The notes under the pieces were generated by a model, which saw nothing but the letters and a program-made list of their open reading frames with translations, ran no database searches and had not been told where the DNA came from. DNA of 16,859 nt from assembly GCA_018398765.1 (NCBI GenBank), contig JAHBMJ010000011.1, forward strand, positions 3,361-20,219, written 5' to 3'. This document shows positions 1 to 8,413 of this stretch, one piece after another. The translations under genes were made by a program, and so were the position numbers. The stretch is from Chromera velia. Lineage: Eukaryota > Sar > Chromeraceae. Each line of letters starts with the position of its first letter. Within the stretch, counting starts at the first letter, position 1.

Positions 1-496
1 GGGGGGGGGAGTCGGCGTGACCGCCTGCGCGGTCGACTGGCCGGCGTGCGTCAATCGTGCAGTTCTCATTTTTCTTGCTTTCCGGGGCCGTTCGCAAGCT
101 TGCTTGCGTCAGATATATATAGCTGCGCAGGCACGCGTGCATCCCATGCATGCATGTGTGCATTAATTGCCTGACCTTTGTCATCATTCGGAAAGGGTTT
201 GTGTTCGACCAGCACCTTAATTGCTTCCGTTTGTATCCAACACAACTGGATACAATGCCCTTGAGTCTTCATCTTCTTTCTTCTGTGTCATACACTGAAA
301 CTTCAAACGACAAACAAACTTCTTGACTCCAATTTCGTCCGTTGGTATATATCTTATATAACATGTGCACACGAGAGACTGTCTCCAATTGACCGATTAA
401 ACCAGTCGACACGTACGGACAAAAAACAAAGCGTGTGCACACCAGCCTAGCTCTCTTTGTGGAGACAGTAGGAACCCCACATCCACATTAACGGGA
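1..496. other. Left-end spacer, 5' flank of the transporter gene
   Basis: No convincing gene. The window opens with a run of G, probably an assembly break. Alternating TA tracts at about 113-122 and 346-361 are the only promoter-like compositions, and I cannot assign a TATA box. A TGCATGCA octamer lies at 147-154. A 68-codon open frame on the minus strand (272-66) resembles nothing I recognise and is probably chance. Confidence 0.5.
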
Positions 497-2613
497 ATGG
501 GTGATAACAACACCCGAGGTCCTTCAGCTTTGCTGAAGTGGAGCCTTGCGATGGGGATGCTGCTCCTAGGTGTTGTGCACTCTTTCCTTGTTGAAGCAGC
601 AACGGCAAACGGGAATTCCTACAACACCGCCACCCTGGTGCTCACTGCAGAGCTGTGCAAACTGGCTTTCAGCTTAACTTTCTGGGTGTTGGTAGACGGA
701 CGGAGCATCGGAGACAAGTTCAACATCAAGATAGCGCTTGCATACGGGGCTCCTGCCTTGTGTTACGCCTTCAGCAACAGCTTTGCGTTGCTGAGTGTAA
801 AGTACCTCGGAGCAGCCCGCGCGAGTTTGCTAGCGAATGGAAAATTTGTCCTCACTGCAGTCATTCACCGGTTGCTGCTGAAAGTCCCGAAGAGCTTTCT
901 TCAGTGGTGCTCGCTGCTGCTCTTAACTGCAGCAATGGTGGTGTGCCAGATGAAAGGAATGGTGGAAGGGAACGGCAATGGAGATAAGGACGCAACAAGT
1001 CGGCCGCTGTCTGTCCCGTCGTCCAAAGGGGGAGACAGCAACAGCAGCTTCTTCTTTCGCCTGAATGACGTACAGAAAGGAGTCATGTATATTCTTTTCG
1101 CCGGTCTGTTTTCTGCCTTCTCGGGAGTTGTGAGTGAGTTGTTGGTGAAAAACGTCAACAAGAGAGCCCCACTTTCTTTCCAGAACCTGCTGTTGTACAC
1201 CTGGGGGGTGTTCTTCAACCTGTGGGGGGTCCATATGGGGGAATCGAGTGGGTCTTCGTCCTCCTTCTTGGAGAGGGCATACTCGGGGTTCAACGTGTAC
1301 GTGTGGAGCGCCTTGGGCACTTTGGTCGTTCAGGGCCTGACGATTTCTGCCATTATGAAGTACCTGGACAACATCGTGAAGTGCTTCGCGTTTGCGGGAA
1401 CTGTTTTTCTTAGGTCACTAACGACATCTCACATGCTCTTTCGATTGATTCGAGATAGAAAAAACTCTGATCGCATTCTCTCAATCTTCCTTCTCTCGCG
1501 CCCCTCGCTCTCTCTCTCTCTCTTGACGTAATGCACTTTTCTGTTGAGGACCTCGCTTCCTTTTGTCTCGAAGCGTGACTCCATATGCAGTCCTCAGATC
1601 ATGTCATTGTAGCGAGGCGCATTCATTCGGTGTGCCTGCACGCACTGAGTTTCTTCAGAAAGATCCAGTCTTGTTTTTCTCTCTCACACAGGTTCCCCTC
1701 AACTTTTTCGACTGCGATTTTTTTAAAAAATCTCATTCAAATCTTTCTCATGCATGCAGTGTGATCTTGCAGTCAACTGTCGACTCCTATCTGTTAGATC
1801 GCTACTTCCTCTCGGGCCTCGCGATGTATGCCGTCGGGCTGTACGGATATTTCCTCCCTCCAGGGAAGGAAAAAAGCGTGGAGCCACGGGGGGAATCGCA
1901 AATAGTACGTCATTTTGTATAGAAAGTCTACTTTTGTCGTTTTTGTGTGGTTCTGCATGTCTTATATGCCAGTCGACAAGCATGCCAAGCTGCCTGAGTA
2001 GCCTCATATTTTCGTCTTCCCTTCTTCTGTCAGTGTGCGTTTCTCGCGCCACGTTTTATCCTCCAGCTGTCTATAAGGGTCTCTCGTTCTTCTTCAGCCT
2101 TTTTGACTGCCTTTCAAGAGGCCTCACAGTTCGCGTGTCTGTTCTGGGCTCTCTCAGTGACTGTCTCTGCGTTTCTATTTTTAGATCTGTCGCTGGCAGT
2201 TTTTGTCCGATTTTTTGTGCGTCTGTGGCTCTCTGTTTCTCTCTGGCTCTGCGGCCCTACATGTCATTCGCACAGGTTTGTGTGTCCAACAGGCTTCTTT
2301 GTAGGTACACCTGTAAATGCCTGCTTAGTCTGAATGACTTAAGCCGTCTCGCTGACTTTGCATGCATGTGCAGGCGCTGCAGAGGAATTTGATAGAGTTC
2401 AGCTCCTTCCAAGTGAACGACTTTTCGCGCGAGAGGGGGAAAGTAACCCTCCGGGGTCGTCTGTCAGTCTCGTCAGCGTCACATGGATCCCGGAGTAGTG
2501 GGCTAAATAACAGTGGCAAAGACTTACTACAGCCTGAACACAACAGCCTCGCAAGTGAACTTGGAAGCTTCATAACTCCTACAACCAAAAAAGACCGCTC
2601 AGCAATGGTGTGA
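497..2613 (+). CDS. Nucleotide-sugar transporter, SLC35A/UDP-galactose transporter family (three exons)
   Basis: Exons are 497-1413, 1760-1904 and 2374-2613, giving 433 residues. Intron 1 (1414-1759) splits a codon AG|T. Intron 2 (1905-2373) has donor GTACGT and falls between codons. The product should exchange nucleotide sugars for UMP/CMP across the Golgi or ER membrane. About ten hydrophobic segments are visible (near residues 14-33, 44-65, 80-101, 112-129, 134-152, 195-215, 226-245, 264-284, 290-312, 326-345). Family hallmarks include LQWCSLLLLTAAMVVCQ after TM4, SFQNLLLYTWGVFFN at TM7 and the MKYLDNIVKCFA motif opening TM9. The exon 1-2 junction restores TM9-TM10 (GTVFLS then VILQSTVDSYLL, later GLYGYF) at nearly the family spacing. 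Exon 3 is a hydrophilic tail of about 79 residues ending SAMV, longer than usual. An alternative acceptor for exon 3 at 2383 keeps frame and drops three residues. Substrate cannot be inferred. Confidence 0.9.
1751..1758. promoter_or_regulatory. TGCATGCA octamer abutting the intron 1 acceptor
   Basis: The palindrome is directly followed by G, so its last A forms the AG acceptor of transporter intron 1. A second copy at 2359-2366 lies seven bases upstream of the intron 2 acceptor dinucleotide. The function is unknown; see the finding on this octamer. Confidence 0.4.
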
Positions 2614-3003
2614 GGTTGATATAGGCTTTGTGACAGCCAGACAACTCATAAAATCATATAATATCAAATCGTGACGACATGCATTCAAACTATATTTGTG
2701 CACGTGAGTTCTACTTTTTAATTGATTTTAGGGAGCTTATGTTTGTTATTTAGTCTTATAATATATTGAATCTAATATACACAAATTATATCAAAATAGA
2801 CTTAAAATTTATCATTTAAGAGCTATTGAGAGCTAGATTGAATGCTGAATTAAGGACATCGCGGTGAATGAAAGAGAAATAAAGAGAAAGAAAAAATTTA
2901 TAATATGATTAAAAATGATGAGAATAAAAACCCGTGTGCCGTGCGGTACACACATACACACACAGATTAATACAGACACACACACACATACACACACACA
3001 CAT

Positions 3004-3034
<31 letters not shown>

Positions 3035-3035
3035 G

Positions 3036-3072
<37 letters not shown>

Positions 3073-3437
3073 TACATATACAAAATTGAAAATCATGTTC
3101 ACCGAGAATTTTTATGGGAATTTCTGATATATACTTCTCAGGGCCCCGGATTTCCGCGAGCTGTCTTCCAATGACACACGAACTTCATTCTCGCGCACTC
3201 ACCTGCGCGCCCACGCGAATGCGCGCGAAGGAACTATGTTTCTATTTTTACGCGCTATGATGCATGCATGCATGAAAGCATATTAACACGAATTAAATAC
3301 TGAAAGCACCGCGGTATATACAAGCTATAGCTCTCTAACACTAGCTGTTCCCAGTTGTCCCCAGATCAAATGGCACCCGCGTAGGTTGAACAGATCTAAT
3401 TCCTTAAGAAGAGGCCTCAGCACCTGGCAAGAGAGAA
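2614..3437. other. AT-rich spacer and repeats, no gene recognised
   Basis: From about 2640 to 2930 the sequence is visibly AT-rich and stops are frequent in all frames. A CA-type microsatellite follows, then a more balanced stretch with a triple ATGC repeat at 3260-3274 (two overlapping TGCATGCA). Long open frames across the CA repeat on both strands are translated dinucleotide repeat, not genes. Confidence 0.6.
2948..3080. repeat. Imperfect (CA)n microsatellite
   Basis: About 130 bases of CA/CACATA/CAGACA repeats with TA interruptions. It is the longest dinucleotide tract in the left half of the window. Confidence 0.95.
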
Positions 3438-4499
3438 GTGCGAGAGGAATTGAAAGCCCTGCAACTCCTTACTCTTCCCCGATCCACTTCACCACCTTCA
3501 ATTCTGTGGCAGCTTGTCTGTATCTTAATATCTATACGTACAGCTGGCAGATTTATTCTGATCGGGATGGGACAAGGTGCGCTTCCTCAGCATGAGGCCA
3601 GAAAACCAATGTCCTGCTGGGCAGAACCCCACGATCCTAACCCCCCTTCCTTGCTTTCAATCCACCCCTGTCTGGCAAGAGAGAGACAGACATATGCTGA
3701 GGGGCGTGCTCTGGTACGTGAGTACTGGGAAAAGATAAATTTTTTGATCAGGGGAGCATACGAGGGGTTCTGGGAAAAGATGAATTTTTTGATCAGGGGA
3801 GCATACGAGGGGTTCTGGGAAAAGATGAATTTTTTGATCGGAGGAGCATACGAGAGGTTCTGGGAAAAGATGAATTTTTTAATCGGGGGAGCATACGAGG
3901 GGTTCTGGGAAAAGATGAATTTTTTGATCGGGGGAGCATACGAGGGGTTCTGGGAAAAGATGAATTTTTTGATCGGGGGAGCATACGAGGGGTTCTGGGA
4001 AAAGATGAATTTTTTGATCGGGGGAGCATACGAGGGGTTCTGGGAAAAGATGAATTTTTTGATCGGGGGAGCATACGAGGGGTTCTGGGAAAAGATGAAT
4101 TTTTTGATCGGGGGAGCATACGAGGGGTTCTGGGAAAAGATGAATTTTTTGATCGGGGGAGCATACGAGAGGTTCTGGGAAAAGATGAATTTTTTAATCG
4201 GGGGAGCATACGAGGGGTTCTGGGAAAAGATGAATTTTTTGATCGGGGGAGCATACGAGGGGATCCGTAGGCTTCCAACAGAAGGTGTGGAGTGCCCAGA
4301 GTGCCACTGTTGCGGTCAGTCGGTGCGGGCCTGCAATAGCAGATGGGAGGGGGTGCTAAAGTTAAATCCTTGCACAATGGAGCATTACTTTGTATTTTGG
4401 GTAGAGGGTGTGAATGTGAAGGTTGGATTTGGGTGTGCGATGGATGTTCTGCTGGAGACCCCGCGAGCAAAGTACCACACAAATTTGACCCTCTACTGA
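3438..4499 (+). CDS. Hypothetical open frame built around a 15-residue tandem repeat; coding status uncertain
   Basis: A 353-codon frame runs from an ATG at 3438 to a TGA at 4497-4499. Residues 96-275 are twelve copies of a 15-residue unit of the form FWEKMNFLIGGAYEG. Upstream is unremarkable, low-complexity-like sequence. Downstream is a short segment with several cysteines (CPECHCCGQSVRAC) and then WVEGVNVKVGFG. I recognise no family. The repeat period is a multiple of three, so the frame stays open automatically, and the minus strand is also open across it (4482-3793). An open frame is therefore weak evidence here. The frame is the same as that of the gene starting at 4527, with one stop and 27 bases between them. 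It could be an upstream exon set of that gene, a separate gene, or a noncoding minisatellite. Confidence 0.25.
   Translation: MREELKALQLLTLPRSTSPPSILWQLVCILISIRTAGRFILIGMGQGALPQHEARKPMSCWAEPHDPNPPSLLSIHPCLARERQTYAEGRALVREYWEKINFLIRGAYEGFWEKMNFLIRGAYEGFWEKMNFLIGGAYERFWEKMNFLIGGAYEGFWEKMNFLIGGAYEGFWEKMNFLIGGAYEGFWEKMNFLIGGAYEGFWEKMNFLIGGAYEGFWEKMNFLIGGAYEGFWEKMNFLIGGAYERFWEKMNFLIGGAYEGFWEKMNFLIGGAYEGIRRLPTEGVECPECHCCGQSVRACNSRWEGVLKLNPCTMEHYFVFWVEGVNVKVGFGCAMDVLLETPRAKYHTNLTLY
3723..4262. repeat. 45-bp minisatellite, 12 tandem copies
   Basis: Units start at 3723, 3768, 3813, 3858, 3903, 3948, 3993, 4038, 4083, 4128, 4173 and 4218, all exactly 45 bp. Unit 1 is the most diverged (TAC for TTC, ATA for ATG, ATCAGG for ATCGGG) and unit 2 shares the AGG change. 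Units 3 and 10 carry GAGAGG instead of GAGGGG. Units 4 and 11 carry TTAATC instead of TTGATC. The variant pair 3-4 therefore recurs at 10-11, seven units (315 bp) later. The remaining units appear identical. There are no unique spacers between units. Confidence 0.97.
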
Positions 4500-4526
4500 G
4501 CGACTATCCTCAACATTTTCGCACTC

Positions 4527-6561
4527 ATGAAGGCGCCCGAGATTGCAAAATATGTGGCGATGGGAGGGAAGCTGAATCCTCGACCTAGGCCTCGACAGGA
4601 GATGGAGAGACGCTTTCCCAGCGTTTACCTCTCCGTTGAGGAGACCGTGCAACTGATGACAACCCAGAAAACAAAATCTTTCGTACCCGCGAGGGCCCAA
4701 ATATACGCTCTCTCTTCCTCTTGGCACTCCGTAGAGCACCCAGATCCCACTGGCAGCACAGCCAAAGCCGTTATAGAGGGCATGGGAGGGTGGAACCCTT
4801 GTGCTCATGAGGGAGGGAAGGAGGGGGAACGGCTGTTCTGGAAAGAACGGGAGGGCAAGCGGGAGAAAAGAGAGGGAGAGGAGGACGAGGAGGCTTGGAT
4901 GGAGAAGTTCTTCAAGCGAACGAGCAGCAACGCCCTTCCTGAAGATACGACAGACTATCCCATCTATTTTCAGGACTTCGTCAGTCTTCACCAACAGCTG
5001 CACGATAAAAGCAGAACGCCTGAGCAGGCTGCTCTCTTCGAACAGGGCCTCTCATTGTTGCCCTGCACATACGGCAGCATGTCTGGCGTCGTCTATTTTC
5101 TCCAGTACACTCATGTACCGACAGAGCGGGAGGGGGTGACAAACAAGACGCCCTACCACAAGCGTGGATGGACGCACTTCGAATCTCTAGTGGCTGCAGT
5201 GAAACGCAAAGACCACAGAATCTACCTGGGCCCCTCCCATCCATCCGAGCCCGCCTTGACTCTCGAGCTCTTCGAACAAGTTCCCTTGCCCCCTCCCGCC
5301 TTCCAACGGCTGCTGGAGGAGAAGAGACCGGAAGAGAAAACAGACGAAAACAAAGAGGGGTATGTCATAAGGTTCAACAACAGAAAGGACGATCATGCGT
5401 TGGTCGCGAATCGCTACAAAGATTTTATGCTTGACACGCAAGTGAGGGGGCGGAAGAAAATCGATATGTCATGGAAGTCCACAACCACCAAGGAGAAGTG
5501 GGAGATGCTGGGTGAGTACTTCTCCTGGATTGGGGAGCAGCCGGAGTGTGCGGTTGAGGAGGTTAGTTTGTATGGCTGTGCGCTGAACGAGGACTCTCTT
5601 CCCCCTGTCGCTGCCGGACTCTCAGCTCTCTCTTCACTGCGGGAATTGGAGTTGAGTCGCAATAATTTTGGGCTCTCCTCCCTGTCTGCGTTAACGTGTC
5701 TGCGCCAAGTGAAGGTGAGTAAGTGTGCAAGCAGCTAGGAGGGGAGGGGAATGTGTAATTGCAAGGGAATATTAAGAAGAAGTGATTGTGTTTTGAAAGG
5801 AAGATAGATAGATGGAGGAATGAATTCGAAAAAAGCTTAGGGGGCGGATTCAGGGAATTCATTTTCGTGAAATCAAGGGGGAAGAAGGGAGCGATCGAGT
5901 GAATTCGAGGGGAGAAAGAAAACAAAGATAGAAATTTTTTGAGGCAAGGCACATACGGAAAACGATTGGCGAATTTTTACAGAAGGTGAATACAATCTGA
6001 TGCATGACTAAGACCCTCGTGCGACCTTCACTGAGTGAGAAAAGAAACAGATCAAAACGAATTCAGAGGGTCTGTCTCTTCCATAATTATGGAAGGAACT
6101 AGTGGTCCGGTCAAACTCGATCAGTTCACGCAAGCAGAAGAGAATTAAGAAATGATCAGAGAGAAATCACTCTAGCTCCTGCATTAATTCATGAAGCAGA
6201 GAATACATGCACCTCGCTCGCTACATGGCCCAAATACACGCAGCCATGCAGCCAAAATCATGAATTAATGAAAAATAATCTTCAATGCAAGGCTGTATGC
6301 ATGCATTTATGATCGATCGATCGATCGATGATGCAGAAATTGTACCTCGCAGGCCAAGACGACGATCTGCGGTTCTCCGTCGGCAGAAGCGACGAGCTGA
6401 AGGCCCTCCAGAGAGCCCTGCCTCATTGCAAGCTGGCGACCCACGGACTATACAGAAGATGTGAAGTTCTTTTTGTCCAGCTGGACATGGTTGAGGAGAG
6501 CAAAGAGGATGGGGAGGGGGGTGGTAGGAAGGCTCGGAAGTGCAAATGCGTGATTATGTGA
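4527..6561 (+). CDS. HET/TIR-like plus leucine-rich-repeat protein with C-terminal CaaX box (two exons)
   Basis: Exons are 4527-5714 and 6337-6561; donor GAAG|GTGAGT, acceptor ATGCAG|AAA, phase 0, giving 470 residues. Residues 59-74 (IYALSSSWHSVEHPDP), 144-157 (YPIYFQDFVSLHQQ) and 210-223 (YHKRGWTHFESLVA) appear in the order of the LSYxWG, ID-x-x-CINQ and RgWtlQE blocks of HET domains, a relative of TIR. The match is by eye and partial. Residues 100-125 are strongly charged. LRR-like sequence begins near 343 (VEEVSLYGCALNEDSL, then LRELELSRNNFG). It continues across the splice junction (CLRQVK|KLYLAGQ) and closes with LKALQRALPHCKL. The C-terminus GRKARKCKCVIM is a polybasic stretch plus CaaX box, predicting prenylation at Cys467 and membrane attachment. 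The first ATG after an in-frame stop was taken as start; an upstream exon cannot be excluded. The role is unknown; the layout suggests a membrane-bound sensor or scaffold. Confidence 0.82.
5715..6336 (+). other. Intron of the HET-like/LRR gene
   Basis: Strong donor GTGAGT at 5715 and acceptor CAG ending at 6336. The sense strand of the first 200 bases is purine-rich, unlike introns elsewhere in the window. Near its 3' end it holds TGCATGCA (6298-6305) and a GATC tetranucleotide run. No additional exon is evident, and the LRR pattern reads smoothly across the junction. Confidence 0.85.
6311..6329. repeat. (GATC)n run
   Basis: Nearly five perfect GATC units sit directly upstream of the 3' splice site of the HET-like/LRR gene. 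Confidence 0.9.
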
Positions 6562-8191
6562 ATGTGGAATTTGAGCGCTACCGAGGGGGGAGACACGCAA
6601 AGCAATCATGCATCATGCGCCAGATTAATTGATCAATGACCACGGCAGCCCATAGCAGACCAGGTGAACGCCTGAGGCCCTGGGAGCTTTGGCTGCGCTT
6701 TCGATCGATGGATACAGCTCTTTGAGTGAACCAATGGGCCAAGGAAAATATGTCAGGCTAAACGGCTTATACTTTAAAAATGTGAAAAACAAATTTATGA
6801 TGATGTAGATAAATGATAACACTGCTGGTCAGATACTAATGGATAGTAAATTACTAAACTATCTGAGTTAAACATTATAGAAGATTGTTATTGTTCTTAC
6901 CTGATGTTCTATGTATGCCGTTTTATAGCCCAAATTAGCCTAAATTATCAATTACTATAGCATAAGGTTACACAGACGCGTTTCACCGAGAATTTGAGAA
7001 CAATTAGATTAATTCTGAACTAATTTTAAGAGTCTGTTTCGAAGATCTACTTATAACTTTGAAATTCAGAAAAATTAAAATATACTTTGCTTATGTCAAC
7101 GTCTAGTGTCAATATACTTACATGTTTTAAACATTGTTAACACCGTAAGAAGACGTTCAATCATATTCAATCTTATTTTTAATGTAGTAGAGTAATAACA
7201 TCCAGTCACAATAATTTTATACAATTTCCAACATTCCATGACTAAAAAAGAAACAAATCAGTTTTAATTTCCTTTTTTGAAACTACTTCTCAAACTATGT
7301 GTAACAAAACCTACCATAATAATTACCAAGCCTATGCAAACCTAGATGCAAACCGGTATACCAACCTACACAGAGGAAGTACCTAGCTAGAGGAGCGATA
7401 GGCCAAAGGTATTAGGAAACGACCTAGTAAAACGCATTCCCCGCCTACCCAGACACTTCGATTGCTGCTGCGACCAGGCTAGCACGAAAAAAATCACAGA
7501 GGTGAGTCAGGCCGTCATTTGGCGGTTTCCGGGTAGCAAAGACATATCAAGATGAAAACGACAAGCAGTGAACAACCGTACGAGCCCTTCCAGGTCGACC
7601 CAACATTACCGACAGAAACCGTGACGGACGACAGAATATGACATGACACTTTTTCCTTTATTTGTCTTTCTGTATTCTTTTGCAGAAAGAAGCATAAGAA
7701 GCACGTACGGTCATGCTCATGCATGTGTCATGAACAGGACAATACAAAATTGTAGACGCAAGCAAATCACATGCAGAGGCCATGCACCAAAAGGGCCCTG
7801 CAGGGAAACAAAACAAACAGGCAGTCAAATCAAAGGCTTAGAGGATGCAAGGAGGCCCATTTGGAAGTGCTCCAACTCTCTTCACTCCACGGGTGCACCA
7901 TTCAGGTGGCCATGTTTGACTTCACCCACACCCTTTCTCCTTCCTTCCAACAGCCATTCAGAAACGACGTGTGTCTGCGTGCGTCCCTTTTTTCAAAAAC
8001 CAACGGGGGGCCGGACAGATCGATTGGAATGCAATCAATCCTCCCTCCCTCGACCTACTACAGCTAGAAGTACAAAGGAAGCAGAGCAGAGCAGAGCAGT
8101 ACAAACTAAGGAAGGAAGGAAGGGCTCGATCCGTCTGGACAGTGACGCAAAAAGCGAACGTCGACAGGCTAGCTCACGGGTGGGAGAACGT

Positions 8192-8223
8192 TTCCTTCCT
8201 TCCTTCCTTCCTTCCTTCCTTCC
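8192..8223. repeat. (TTCC)n microsatellite
   Basis: About eight consecutive TTCC units, lying downstream of the reductase stop codon. Confidence 0.95.
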
Positions 8224-8339
8224 GTCCGTACCGCCACTCCACGGGCCGCTCTCTGATGGGAGGGAGCCGGGGGCGGAAGCGAGCCCCGGGAACTTTATAT
8301 ATGCCTCCACGCTCGCGGTCGATCAATCAAAATGCCACA

Positions 8340-8409
8340 AAAGAGAAGAGAAGAGAAGACTATAAAGGAAAAGAAAGAAGGGAGAAAGGAAGAAAGAAAG
8401 AAAGAGAAT
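8340..8409. repeat. Purine tract of GAAA/AGAG/GGAA units
   Basis: An almost uninterrupted A/G stretch just downstream (in the minus sense) of the reductase stop, so the presumed 3' UTR would be pyrimidine-rich. Confidence 0.85.
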
Positions 8410-8413
8410 TGAA

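Larger units (their letters stand above)
6562..8413. other. Spacer between convergent genes with an AT-rich island
   Basis: The two flanking genes converge here. About 6760-7340 is AT-rich with short runs of A and T, no extended open frame, and no recognisable tRNA, rRNA or transposon end. From 7340 composition returns to average. On the minus strand AATAAA occurs at 7662-7657, about 750 bases past the reductase stop; using it as a poly(A) signal would be speculative. Several open frames of 60-240 codons lie between 7515 and 8413 on both strands. None shows a recognisable domain or paired splice sites. Confidence 0.6.

Noticed and set aside
3723-4262. CRISPR-like array
   Set aside because: Units are head-to-tail with no unique spacers, in a eukaryotic intron-containing context; it is a minisatellite.
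3793-4482. A 229-codon minus-strand open frame through the 45-bp array
   Set aside because: A repeat whose period is a multiple of three keeps more than one frame open on both strands; there is no independent support on this strand.
3099-6995. A shared 14-mer, TTCACCGAGAATTT, in the two AT-rich spacers (3099-3112 and 6982-6995)
   Set aside because: A 14-base match is expected about once by chance in a window of this size, and similarity does not extend on either side.
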